A DNA stretch of 6,679 bases from Candidatus Poribacteria bacterium (GCA_012961655.1 DTYX01000352.1:1-6679), one strand, 5' to 3'; positions 1 to 5,506 are shown, counted from the first letter of the stretch. Translations and numbers: made by a program. The notes: generated by a model from the letters alone, not told the origin.

Positions 1-678
1 ACTGTTGCCTTTGTCTTCTTTCGATAGTAGCTCGCCGTAACGCTGCTTGACAAAGCCTGTTTTCCGTTTTTTATAGATGTCAATGGCATCTTGGATTAAA
101 ATTTTATCATTGCTCAACAAGCCAATTTTGCCGATGAACGCATAAGTAAATTCCTCAGGAAACCCAACCACGGTTATCGTTTCGATGTCTTGATACTTTT
201 CTCTGACCATTTTATATCTGCTATCGATAACATCTTGCACTTCTGTTGCGCTAACTTGCACCTTCCCCGATGTCCCAACCTGACTTATGAGCAAGAACGT
301 GAGCGAATTTCGATTGTAAAAACTTAAAATTGCTTCTTTGCACACAAAATCTTTCAGCACACTGCGGTCTAACCGACCTCGCATTTCGTATTCCCATAAT
401 GCCTTCTGATAACTAAGCTGACGCCAGGTTGGATTTGATTTAATAGTCTGCAAAATCGGCAATGTTTTCAATTGTTTGCCAAACTCAGTATCTTCAATTG
501 CCGAGATGATGTCATCCAAATTCTTTGCCGAGATGTATCCCACCGGCGATTGAGGCAGTATAGATAGCAAATCCAGTTTAGGTGTAGAAAGATATCTTAT
601 GGTAAACCAAGCTGTCAGAATTGTAATTAACACACACGATAATAAAAGAATAATTTTTCCGCGTCTAAATATTTTCAT
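1..678 (-). CDS. Membrane-anchored DUF3352-like protein, partial (C-terminus off the left edge)
   Basis: This reading frame is open from the ATG at 678 to the window edge, giving 226 residues with no stop. The N-terminus is basic (MKIFRRGK) and is followed by one hydrophobic segment at about residues 9-27. That suggests a signal anchor with the rest of the protein outside the cytoplasm. Just after it comes the pattern LSILPQSPVGYISAKNLDD (about 38-56), then an amphipathic stretch ending EDTEFGKQL. This resembles the opening of DUF3352-type proteins, where 'LPxxxxxYxxxxNLxxl...TxfGkql' is typical. A second family-like stretch, LLSNDKILIQDAIDIYKKRK, lies near residues 187-206. The function of these proteins is unknown, and they are common in Planctomycetes-like and uncultured phyla. 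An in-frame ATG at 693 would add five residues. Neither start has a good Shine-Dalgarno sequence. The coding call is firm but the family assignment is by eye only. Confidence 0.72.
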   Translation of the reverse strand, partial: MKIFRRGKIILLLSCVLITILTAWFTIRYLSTPKLDLLSILPQSPVGYISAKNLDDIISAIEDTEFGKQLKTLPILQTIKSNPTWRQLSYQKALWEYEMRGRLDRSVLKDFVCKEAILSFYNRNSLTFLLISQVGTSGKVQVSATEVQDVIDSRYKMVREKYQDIETITVVGFPEEFTYAFIGKIGLLSNDKILIQDAIDIYKKRKTGFVKQRYGELLSKEDKGNS

Positions 679-742
679 TCTGAGACTGTTCATCAATTTT
701 AATGAATTTTGACGATTAAATCGGTAATGAATCAGATTATTC

Positions 743-765
743 AGCCTTCGAATCAATTCGAGGCT
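743..765. repeat. Inverted repeat upstream of the DUF3352-like gene
   Basis: AGCCTTCGAAT (743-753) pairs with ATTCGAGGCT (756-765). This gives ten base pairs with one bulged T at 748 and a two-base CA gap, which in practice would open to a larger loop. It lies about 65 bases upstream of the leftward start at 678, so it could be a transcribed leader hairpin or an operator. Nothing in the sequence decides between these. Confidence 0.5.
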
Positions 766-774
766 AAGAATTAA

Positions 775-793
775 AGTCCCGCAAAGTGGGACT
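775..793. repeat. Short palindrome, AGTCCC stem
   Basis: AGTCCC (775-780) and GGGACT (788-793) form a 6-bp stem around a 7-base loop. The adjacent palindrome at 813-831 also begins AGTCC and ends GGACT, so the two may be related units about 20 bases apart. Confidence 0.55.
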
Positions 794-812
794 CGTGACA
801 AACGCGGCCTTT

Positions 813-831
813 AGTCCACTTTTAGTGGACT
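813..831. repeat. Perfect palindrome AGTCCACTTTTAGTGGACT
   Basis: An 8-bp perfect stem (AGTCCACT at 813-820, AGTGGACT at 824-831) encloses a TTT loop. The ACT-loop-AGT apex is shared with the hairpins at 842-862 and 932-948, although the outer stem bases differ. There is no T-run on either side that would make it a clear terminator. Confidence 0.7.
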
Positions 832-841
832 TGAGCTTTGA

Positions 842-862
842 GCCTGAACTTCAGTTCAAGGC
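842..862. repeat. Palindrome with TGAACT/AGTTCA stem
   Basis: GCC plus TGAACT (842-850) pairs with AGTTCA (853-858) and GGC (860-862), with A859 bulged. The result is a 9-bp interrupted stem. The apex ACT-TC-AGT matches the apex style of the neighbouring hairpins while the lower stem is different. Confidence 0.62.
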
Positions 863-931
863 TTCAGATTACCGAACATAACGGCTTGTGCTAGTTTCTC
901 CTGAAGCTATGCCAAGTCTGAGTTCTGGATG

Positions 932-948
932 CCCGACTTTCAGTCGGG
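932..948. repeat. Perfect palindrome CCCGACTTTCAGTCGGG
   Basis: A 7-bp perfect stem (CCCGACT at 932-938, AGTCGGG at 942-948) encloses a TTC loop. It is GC-rich but has no T-run after it. On the minus strand it begins where a possible decayed beta-helix reading frame stops, which would fit insertion of the palindrome next to, or into, an older gene. Confidence 0.65.
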
Positions 949-1070
949 GAATACGCTAACCCCCGCTTCAGAGACAGTATCCCCCCATGTCCACGACGGA
1001 CAGTGATGTAAAAGTGTATGTAAATAGGTCTTTGATAATTTGACATAACAGACTAAAAGTTAAGAGCAAA

Positions 1071-1090
1071 GTTGCATCTGAGGATGCAAC
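1071..1090 (-). terminator. Possible weak terminator hairpin of the nuclease gene
   Basis: GTTGCATC (1071-1078) pairs with GATGCAAC (1083-1090) around a TGAG loop, an 8-bp perfect stem. Read on the minus strand, the hairpin is followed by TTTGCTCTT, a weak U-rich tail. It sits about 67 bases beyond the stop of the nuclease gene at 1157. It could end that transcript, but it also matches the style of the dispersed palindromes nearby, and only half of the stem pairs are GC. Palindrome certain; terminator role uncertain. Confidence 0.4.
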
Positions 1091-1156
1091 CTCCACTATG
1101 CCTTTAGCTCTTTATCAGAGATATGTTTACATTATAGTCGTTTGATACCTGAAAGT

Positions 1157-2083
1157 TTACTTGTCTTTGACCTCTTGAAGGCCAACCTCCTCCAGCGTCT
1201 GTGCGTCAAGAGCCAGTTTATACAGTCGGGTCAGTTCATCAACATCACGCACGGCTTCGAGCTGCGAAATAAGCTTTTCTGAGAGTGGACCGAACTTGCT
1301 TTCTAAAAGCAAACTTAAATCCTCCTGCTTCGCATTTATTCTTTCTTCCTCAAGCGCTCTTCGGAAGGGTGCTATTCTTTCGACGCTTTCGGGGGAAAAG
1401 TCAAATAGCTTTTCTAACGCTCGCTCCAGATTGGCTTTAAATTCTGGGTGCATCTCTGCCATTCTTCTCACTCCTTCTGTTAAAGTTTCAGGGTCAATTG
1501 AAACCCCGACTTGAAACAAAACTTCGATATACTCCGTTAAGCCTTTCTTGACAACTTCCTCAAAAAACTCCAGCAGTTTCTTGCCTTTGGCGAGAATTAA
1601 CAGCGGATAATTTTTCTCAATGACTTCCAACTCTGTTGCCACAATGATTCGTCTTTCGATTTCTTGCTCACTGAAGTAGATTCCTGACTCGGGAGTAGGG
1701 AAAAAGCGGAGTTCCGCCTGCAAATCCTCTAAGATTTTATCAGGACGAACCGAGCAAACGATGGTAAGAGTTGCGTTTATCGGCAACTGTTCTGCTTCTT
1801 CTAACTGTTTCGCCAACAATCCATAAGCCCGCGAAACAATATTCATATAATCGGCAAGGTCAAGCGGGTCCTCCGGCGATTTCAGTTCAAGCGAATTGAT
1901 GCGTCGGAAAAACCAGAATGCTGTGTCTTTGAGCCGCTTACGATGTTCCACCTCACACCGAATCACAACATCAATCGCCTTTGCTCTTCTTGAAACTTCA
2001 ACTTGTGTTTCAATCGGAATATTCCATCGTTGAAACAAACGCTCATAAAACGCTTTGTAGGCGGAATCATAATCTTGGCGCAT
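1157..2083 (-). CDS. PD-(D/E)XK nuclease-like protein (Rpn-type) with DUF4351-like C-terminus
   Basis: This 308-residue protein starts at an ATG preceded by GGAGG (2089-2093, 5-nt spacing). The N-terminal third has a PD-(D/E)XK layout: a helix with E25, then D38 in the strand AIDVVI, then E66-x-K68 in LELKSPEDPLD, which is the expected D...ExK triad. The middle is helical and charged. The last 50 residues (SLLLESKFGPLSEKLISQL, then DELTRLYKLALDAQTLEEV) look like the DUF4351 tail found on Rpn-family proteins, which are recombination-promoting nucleases or putative transposase relatives. The substrate is unknown. Alternatives are a restriction-like or DNA-repair nuclease, or a multicopy accessory protein of no known role. 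The triad looks intact, so activity is plausible. A small ORF ends 28 bases upstream on the same strand, suggesting co-transcription. The protein is soluble, with no signal peptide. Confidence 0.72.
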   Translation of the reverse strand: MRQDYDSAYKAFYERLFQRWNIPIETQVEVSRRAKAIDVVIRCEVEHRKRLKDTAFWFFRRINSLELKSPEDPLDLADYMNIVSRAYGLLAKQLEEAEQLPINATLTIVCSVRPDKILEDLQAELRFFPTPESGIYFSEQEIERRIIVATELEVIEKNYPLLILAKGKKLLEFFEEVVKKGLTEYIEVLFQVGVSIDPETLTEGVRRMAEMHPEFKANLERALEKLFDFSPESVERIAPFRRALEEERINAKQEDLSLLLESKFGPLSEKLISQLEAVRDVDELTRLYKLALDAQTLEEVGLQEVKDK

Positions 2084-2111
2084 TCATTCCTCCAAAGATC
2101 TCTTTTGGTTT

Positions 2112-2408
2112 CTATATTTTCCCTAAATCCTGCTCTCGAATGTCCTTCATCAACCGCCCCAACTGATGCTGCTCCTGAAAGTAATCGTAATCAAGCAACT
2201 GAATCTTCTCCAGGAGGCAGAACACTTCTGTTTTTTGTCGCATCCGTTCGTGCATGAGCGCCAGCAGATTGTACACTTCGGCTTCGCGAGGCGCCAGATA
2301 GATTATTTCTTCGAGTTCCGAAATGAAAATATTTATTCCACGGCATACTGCGTATATTTTCTCAGGCTTGGGGAACGAAAGTCTAAAGGCACGGCGCTGG
2401 TTTATAAT
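2112..2408 (-). CDS. Small helical protein ORF upstream of the nuclease; start unclear, possibly 5'-truncated
   Basis: A 98-codon open frame ends at TAG (2112-2114), 28 bases before the nuclease start. The C-terminal 65-70 residues look truly coding: ELEEIIYLAPREAEVYNLLA, then HERMRQKTEVFCLLEKIQLL, then EQHQLGRLMKDIREQDL. They are charged, helical and low in odd residues. The only in-frame ATG (2253-2255) falls inside this stretch and would give 47 residues. The upstream 25 or so codons look less natural and may be read-through of intergenic sequence. Possibilities are a non-ATG start, a lost start codon, or the 3' remnant of a longer gene. I do not recognise the family. Its position suggests it is co-expressed with the nuclease, but no toxin-antitoxin or immunity role can be claimed from sequence. 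Confidence 0.4.
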   Translation of the reverse strand: MINQRRAFRLSFPKPEKIYAVCRGINIFISELEEIIYLAPREAEVYNLLALMHERMRQKTEVFCLLEKIQLLDYDYFQEQHQLGRLMKDIREQDLGKI

Positions 2409-2439
2409 TTAACCAACACTGTAGCTTATGTCTTTAGAC
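2381..2439. repeat. 8-bp inverted repeat GTCTAAAG/CTTTAGAC with 43-base spacer
   Basis: GTCTAAAG (2381-2388) and CTTTAGAC (2432-2439) are exact inverse copies. They lie at the 5' border of the small ORF and just beyond the 3' end of the beta-helix pseudogene. They could be the ends of a small inserted element or a chance pair. I see no target-site duplication. Confidence 0.35.
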
Positions 2440-2455
2440 CGGTGATAAACTTGGG

Positions 2456-2772
2456 TTATTTTCTTATACAAGGTTCTGGTTCTATCAACCAAGGAATAAA
2501 ATCGACACAATCAGAGACAGCATCCCCCAGTCCATCGGGATTCTCTGTCGGATGATACGCTCACTGGCATCTCCTCACCAATTGTTTTTCGCATCGACAA
2601 TGACATCGCAATCCTCATTGTAGACGCCCCACTCATTTCCGACAATGCAATTGTCGTTGATAACAGGCAAGCCGCCTATCCCGTTTAGTACCCCAATTTC
2701 ACAGTCTGTGATGGTGTTATTCGTTATAGTAGCTGTTGCACCATTATCCACCCAGATTCCTCGATTCTTCAT
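2456..2772 (-). pseudogene. Right-handed parallel beta-helix (PbH1-type) protein, C-terminal remnant with stop and frameshift
   Basis: The first 65 codons (ATG at 2770-2772) encode asparagine/glycine-rich beta-helix coils such as TATITNNTITDCEIGVLN and VINDNCIVGNEWGVYN, ending DAKNNW. In these secreted proteins the tail usually continues 'NNWWG.ASGP'. Here the codon after NNW is TGA (2575-2577), one base from TGG. Reading past it gives GDAS, and after a one-base frame change near 2557-2563 the frame gives PYHPTENPDGLGDAVSDC and then VDFIPWLIEPEPCIRK, ending at TAA (2456-2458). This restores a full, sensible C-terminus, so the gene is broken by a nonsense change and a one-base deletion. It also looks 5'-truncated: there is no signal peptide, and a stop lies just upstream. 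GAGGAG precedes the ATG by eight bases, so a 65-residue peptide could still be made. A role in surface or extracellular carbohydrate binding is typical of the fold, but is not shown here. Confidence 0.8.
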
Positions 2773-2859
2773 TTTTAAGTCTCCTCACTATTGATTTTTA
2801 AATTTGTTCAACCAAGTAATATTTTAACATATCAGGTGCGAAAAATCAACTGGGTTCAA

Positions 2860-2878
2860 CGCAAGTTTGAAACTTGCG
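2860..2878. repeat. Perfect palindrome CGCAAGTTTGAAACTTGCG
   Basis: Nine-base arms (2860-2868 and 2870-2878) surround a single central G. As RNA the centre would open, leaving a shorter stem with a small loop. The design matches the palindromes at 743-1090, but the stem sequence differs. It lies about 70 bases upstream of the -35 box, so it may be a dispersed repeat and not an operator. Confidence 0.65.
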
Positions 2879-2947
2879 CTACATCTTGTTAGCAATCCGC
2901 TTGGGTTACATCTTAATTTCTTCTCATGAGGAATTTCTCTTTTACGC

Positions 2948-2976
2948 TTGACAAAACAAGGATACGATGTTACAAT
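2948..2976 (+). promoter_or_regulatory. Sigma-70-type promoter for the MBL-hisD pair
   Basis: TTGACA (2948-2953) is an exact -35 consensus. It is followed by exactly 17 bases and then TACAAT (2971-2976), one mismatch from TATAAT. Transcription would begin near 2983, leaving a leader of about 130 bases before the ATG at 3113. It points toward the MBL gene and is the best promoter match in the window. Confidence 0.72.
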
Positions 2977-2988
2977 TTCAATTAATAT

Positions 2989-3030
2989 TCGGTTGAACCG
3001 ACTTTAGTTCTCAATCTCGAATGTATTCGA
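2989..3030 (+). promoter_or_regulatory. Two small palindromes in the MBL-hisD leader
   Basis: TCGGTTGAACCGA (2989-3001) has 6-base arms around one G. TCGAATGTATTCGA (3017-3030) has 6-base arms around GT. Both lie just downstream of the predicted transcription start, where operators or 5'-end RNA structures commonly sit. No known riboswitch or T-box fold was recognised. Confidence 0.35.
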
Positions 3031-3089
3031 AGGTTAATCCATTACTAATTTCGATTGTCAATTTCATTACGGTTTTGAGTGTTAATAAA

Positions 3090-3101
3090 TCTATATATAG
3101 A
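3090..3101 (+). promoter_or_regulatory. 12-nt palindrome TCTATATATAGA beside the MBL start codon
   Basis: This perfect palindrome ends 11 bases before the ATG at 3113 and overlaps the only purine-rich stretch (AGAGAG, 3099-3104) that could serve as a weak ribosome binding site. It could be a repressor site or a weak start-site structure. Being only A/T rich, it could also be chance. Confidence 0.3.
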
Positions 3102-3112
3102 GAGATTATATT

Positions 3113-3964
3113 ATGGCAGATTGTAAATTCCTCATTAGATTTTGGGGGGTTCGTGGAAGTATTCCGGCGCCAGGCTCTGAAACTGTTAAATATGGAGGAA
3201 ATACCCCTTGCATCGAAGTCAGATGTGGTGAGCAATTAATCATCCTTGACGCTGGCAGTGGAATTAGAAAGCTTGGCATAGAACTGGATAAGGAAATGTC
3301 TATTGATGCAACGATACTATTATCTCATTTTCACTGGGACCACATTCAGGGATTTCCTTTTTTTAAGCCAGGATTTAAATCCGACAATAAGTTTCACATA
3401 TATGCCGCGCGGAAATTAAATACCACCTTACAGAGATTAATGTCAGGGCAAATGATGTATCCTAATTTCCCTGTATCTTTGAATGCAATGGCCGCTGAGA
3501 TGAAGTATACTGAACTGAACCCCGGCGAGAATACTATTTTAAAAGGGGATGTGGAAATCAAAACGGCTGCGGGTCATCATCCGGGTGGTTCACTGGCTTT
3601 CAGAATTAGTTACAGAGGCGTTTCATTTGTATACGCTACCGATACTGAACACTACAGTTATATTGACCCTTCTTTATTGAAACTGTGCAAGGATACAGAC
3701 TGTTTGATTTATGACGCTACTTATACCAGTGAAGAATATTGTGGCAAGGTAGGAACTCCCAAGACAGGATGGGGACATTCGACTTGGGATGAAGGAGTAA
3801 AGTTGGCAAAGGCTGCTGATGTCGGAAGACTGATTCTGTTTCACCACGACCCAGAACATGACGATGATTTTATCGGCGAAATTGAACGACAAGCAAACGA
3901 AGCATTACCAGGTACGATAGCTGCTTATGAGGGATTGGAGATTTTATTGTGGATTGGAGATTAA
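3113..3964 (+). CDS. MBL-fold metallo-hydrolase (PhnP/RNase Z-like, COG1235-type)
   Basis: This is a 283-residue, soluble, complete protein. It opens with FWGVRGSIPAPG (about 10-21) and TVKYGGNTPCIEV (24-36), a hallmark start of a broad group of beta-lactamase-fold phosphodiesterase-like proteins. Metal-binding motifs are all present: HxHxDH as SHFHWDH (H72, H74, D76, H77), a histidine in AAGHHPGG (H155/H156), the bridging aspartate in YATDTEH (D177), and a late histidine in FHHDPEH (H244/H245). H222 in GWGHSTWDEG is a further candidate. An active two-metal hydrolase acting on a phosphodiester is likely, but the substrate cannot be told; cyclic phosphates and nucleic acid ends are the known kinds. 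The start is preceded only by a weak AGAGAG site. The stop is two bases before the hisD ATG, so the two genes are almost certainly one transcript. Confidence 0.85.
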   Translation: MADCKFLIRFWGVRGSIPAPGSETVKYGGNTPCIEVRCGEQLIILDAGSGIRKLGIELDKEMSIDATILLSHFHWDHIQGFPFFKPGFKSDNKFHIYAARKLNTTLQRLMSGQMMYPNFPVSLNAMAAEMKYTELNPGENTILKGDVEIKTAAGHHPGGSLAFRISYRGVSFVYATDTEHYSYIDPSLLKLCKDTDCLIYDATYTSEEYCGKVGTPKTGWGHSTWDEGVKLAKAADVGRLILFHHDPEHDDDFIGEIERQANEALPGTIAAYEGLEILLWIGD

Positions 3965-3966
3965 AG
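3956..3966 (+). promoter_or_regulatory. Ribosome binding site that sets the hisD start at 3967
   Basis: GGAG (3956-3959) lies seven bases before ATG 3967 and inside the last codons of the MBL gene. A longer frame from GTG at 3949 would overlap the MBL gene by 16 bases and add six residues (VDWRLK) that do not look like a HisD N-terminus. The ATG is therefore preferred, giving 433 residues and probable translational coupling. Confidence 0.7.
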
Positions 3967-5268
3967 ATGGATATATTGAAACCGGAAATCCTTCATGAAA
4001 TCAGTCCTCAGAGGAAAGAAGCGATATTGAAACGTTCGATGGTAGATGTATCATCGGTCTATTTGGAGACGCGGGAAATCGTCATGGATATCCGAGAGAG
4101 AGGCGATGTTGTCTCTATTGAACATTATAGAAAATATAAGGATGACATTAGCGAAAATGACTTGCTGCTTTCCGAAGAGGAAATCGCACAAGCTTATGAG
4201 ACCATTGATCGAAATATTGTAGAGAAATTAAAATTCGCCGCTGCGAATATCGAAAAATTTCATCAATTTCAAGTGGAACAAAAGATGTGGTCGGTGGAAA
4301 TTATGGATGGCATTACCGTCGGCCGACTTGTTCGTCCGATGGATATTGTCGGCGCCTATGTCCCTGGTAGAAAAGCGATTTATCCTTCGAGCGTACTGAT
4401 GACAATTATTCCCGCGAAGGTTGCAGGAGTCGATAAAATTATCGCTTGTACGCCTCCAGATGAGGGGATGGTCGCCAATAAAACAACTGTCATCGCCGCT
4501 GACATCGCCGGCGCTGAACAGATATTTAAGCTAGGCGGTCCATGGGCTGTAGCAAGCATGGCTTACGGCACAGCTACTATACCGAAAGTTGATAAAATCG
4601 TCGGCCCTGGGAATAAGTACGTGACAGCGGCTAAAATGCTCGTATTCGGCCAAGTGGATATCGATTCACCCGCTGGGCCAAGCGAAGTGCTAATACTTGC
4701 GGACGAAACCGCGGATGCCAGATTGACCGCCATAGACATACTGTCGCAAGTGGAACACGATGAGGACGCAGCAGCAGTCCTGGTCACAACAGATGAAGAA
4801 TTGGCAAATAAAGTTTGCAAAATTGTTGCATCTGAATTGGATGATATTCCACGTAGAGAAATAATAACCGCGGCATTGAAACGTCATTCTGCCGTGATTG
4901 TGGCGACTGACCTGCAAGAAGCTATCGACTTCACCAACGAATACGCATCAGAACATCTTCAGATAGTCACCAAAGAACCCTTCAGTATTTTGCCGCGCAT
5001 CAAACATGCCGGGTCAATTTTTCTCGGACAAGATGCCCCTGTACCAGTTGGAGACTATGCGTCAGGGACAAATCACGTACTGCCCACGGGACAGTGCGCC
5101 AGGATGTTCAGCGGGCTGTCGGTCGATGATTTTGTCAAAAAACCGACGTTTCAATATCTGACGAAAGATGGGTTGGAAAGATTGAAAGATGCGGTTGTCA
5201 CTTTAGCGGAAGCTGAGGGATTATATATGCACGCGAGAGCGGTGAGAGAAAGATTTGAAGAAAATTGA
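3967..5268 (+). CDS. hisD: Histidinol dehydrogenase
   Basis: HisD carries out the last two steps of histidine synthesis, oxidising L-histidinol to L-histidine through histidinal with two NAD+ and a zinc ion, as a cytoplasmic dimer. The 433-residue length is normal for the family. Signature stretches include VGAYVPGRKAIYPSSVLMT, QIFKLGGPWAVASMAYGT, VDKIVGPGNKYVTAAK, DIDSPAGPSEVL and VPVGDYASGTNHVLPTG. From Met 3967, expected active-site residues are present at Q261 and H264 (SQVEH), E329 and H330 (ASEHL), D363 and H370 (GDYASGTNH) and H422 (YMHAR). These match E. coli Q259, H262, E326, H327, D360, H367 and H419 with a shift of two or three. No other his genes are in the window, so it sits outside a his operon here. 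The HisD superfamily also includes sulfopropanediol dehydrogenases, but the full HisD residue set favours histidinol. Confidence 0.95.
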   Translation: MDILKPEILHEISPQRKEAILKRSMVDVSSVYLETREIVMDIRERGDVVSIEHYRKYKDDISENDLLLSEEEIAQAYETIDRNIVEKLKFAAANIEKFHQFQVEQKMWSVEIMDGITVGRLVRPMDIVGAYVPGRKAIYPSSVLMTIIPAKVAGVDKIIACTPPDEGMVANKTTVIAADIAGAEQIFKLGGPWAVASMAYGTATIPKVDKIVGPGNKYVTAAKMLVFGQVDIDSPAGPSEVLILADETADARLTAIDILSQVEHDEDAAAVLVTTDEELANKVCKIVASELDDIPRREIITAALKRHSAVIVATDLQEAIDFTNEYASEHLQIVTKEPFSILPRIKHAGSIFLGQDAPVPVGDYASGTNHVLPTGQCARMFSGLSVDDFVKKPTFQYLTKDGLERLKDAVVTLAEAEGLYMHARAVRERFEEN

Positions 5269-5493
5269 AACGTGAATTTAGTGTGCATCGGTTTGGGGAA
5301 AAAGTTTCAGCTAGATCGGTTTAAGATTACCTCCATGAAAGCTTTGGGAAAATATACAATCAAAGTATTTTTACTGTTGATGCTGATTCACCGGCGTGTC
5401 AATAAACCTTCTGCGCCAAAGAACTCTGGAAAACCTGGCTTGGCGATACTTTGAAAATATGGCAAGATTTGGAAACGAAAGGAGGGATATGCT
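5269..5493 (+). other. Spacer between hisD and the protease-like gene, with decayed ORF fragments
   Basis: This 225-base gap has no clear terminator after hisD. Two short frames look more protein-like than expected. One runs from 5325 to a TAA at 5403-5405 and reads DYLHESFGKIYNQ, then TVDADSPACQ. The other is the 36-codon ORF from 5396 to 5506. They overlap and differ by one frame, which could mean a frameshifted small gene. A GTG-initiated frame in the same gap (5272-5454) shows no recognisable features and looks spurious. Confidence 0.35.
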
Positions 5494-5506
5494 ATGGGGC
5501 GAGTAA
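5396..5506 (+). CDS. Possible small ORF overlapping the protease-like gene start
   Basis: A 36-residue frame from GTG 5396 includes RQRTLENLAWRYFENMARFG and ends NERRDMLWGE at TAA 5504-5506. It overlaps the next gene's ATG (5494) by 13 bases. The aromatic/charged helical composition and stop-start overlap are typical of coupled genes. The GTG has no ribosome binding site, and the frame is closed by TGA eleven bases upstream, so it may be the 3' end of a gene that lost its 5' part. Family not recognised. Confidence 0.3.
   Translation: MSINLLRQRTLENLAWRYFENMARFGNERRDMLWGE
5478..5486 (+). promoter_or_regulatory. Strong ribosome binding site for the protease-like gene
   Basis: AAAGGAGGG (5478-5486) sits seven bases before ATG 5494. 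A nearer ATG at 5489 is out of frame and gives only a few codons, so 5494 is the start. Confidence 0.75.

Larger units (their letters stand above)
679..1156. other. Non-coding region rich in short hairpins
   Basis: I found no convincing gene on either strand of this 478-base stretch between two leftward genes. It holds six separate inverted repeats with short loops, at 743-765, 775-793, 813-831, 842-862, 932-948 and 1071-1090. There is also a looser 7-bp pair, GCTTCAG at 861-867 with CTGAAGC at 901-907. Most of the short stems have different sequences, so they are not simply copies of one repeat. The segment around 935-1000 may be a decayed tail of a beta-helix gene on the minus strand. No consensus promoter for the leftward DUF3352-like gene was recognised here. 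Confidence 0.6.
2773..3112. other. Divergent intergenic region and leader of the MBL-hisD pair
   Basis: This 340-base AT-rich region separates the leftward beta-helix remnant from the rightward MBL gene. I found no gene in it; short overlapping ORFs at its right end are out of frame with the MBL gene. It contains a perfect 19-nt palindrome (2860-2878), a strong sigma-70-like promoter (2948-2976), and three small palindromes in the presumed leader (2989-3001, 3017-3030 and 3090-3101). Confidence 0.6.

Noticed and set aside
2003..2257. Plus-strand frames over the start of the nuclease gene and the small upstream ORF
   Set aside because: They are antisense to better supported minus-strand coding and have no ribosome binding site or motif.
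2516..2549. Inverted repeat GACAG/CTGTC with ATCCC/GGGAT resembling a hairpin or terminator
   Set aside because: It lies inside the beta-helix pseudogene tail and is explained by the coding of ENPDGLGDAVSD; there is no T-run.
2775..3000. CRISPR array or tRNA gene in the divergent intergenic region
   Set aside because: No regularly spaced repeats and no cloverleaf were found; the palindrome at 2860-2878 is a single copy.
3949..3966. GTG at 3949 as the hisD start
   Set aside because: It would overlap the MBL gene and add six residues atypical of HisD; ATG 3967 has GGAG at seven bases.
4563..4820. Minus-strand open frames inside hisD
   Set aside because: Opposite-strand shadows of a strongly conserved gene, with serine/alanine-rich low-complexity translations.
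5272..5454. GTG-initiated 60-codon frame after hisD
   Set aside because: No ribosome binding site, no recognisable motif, and a competing frame in the same gap looks more protein-like.
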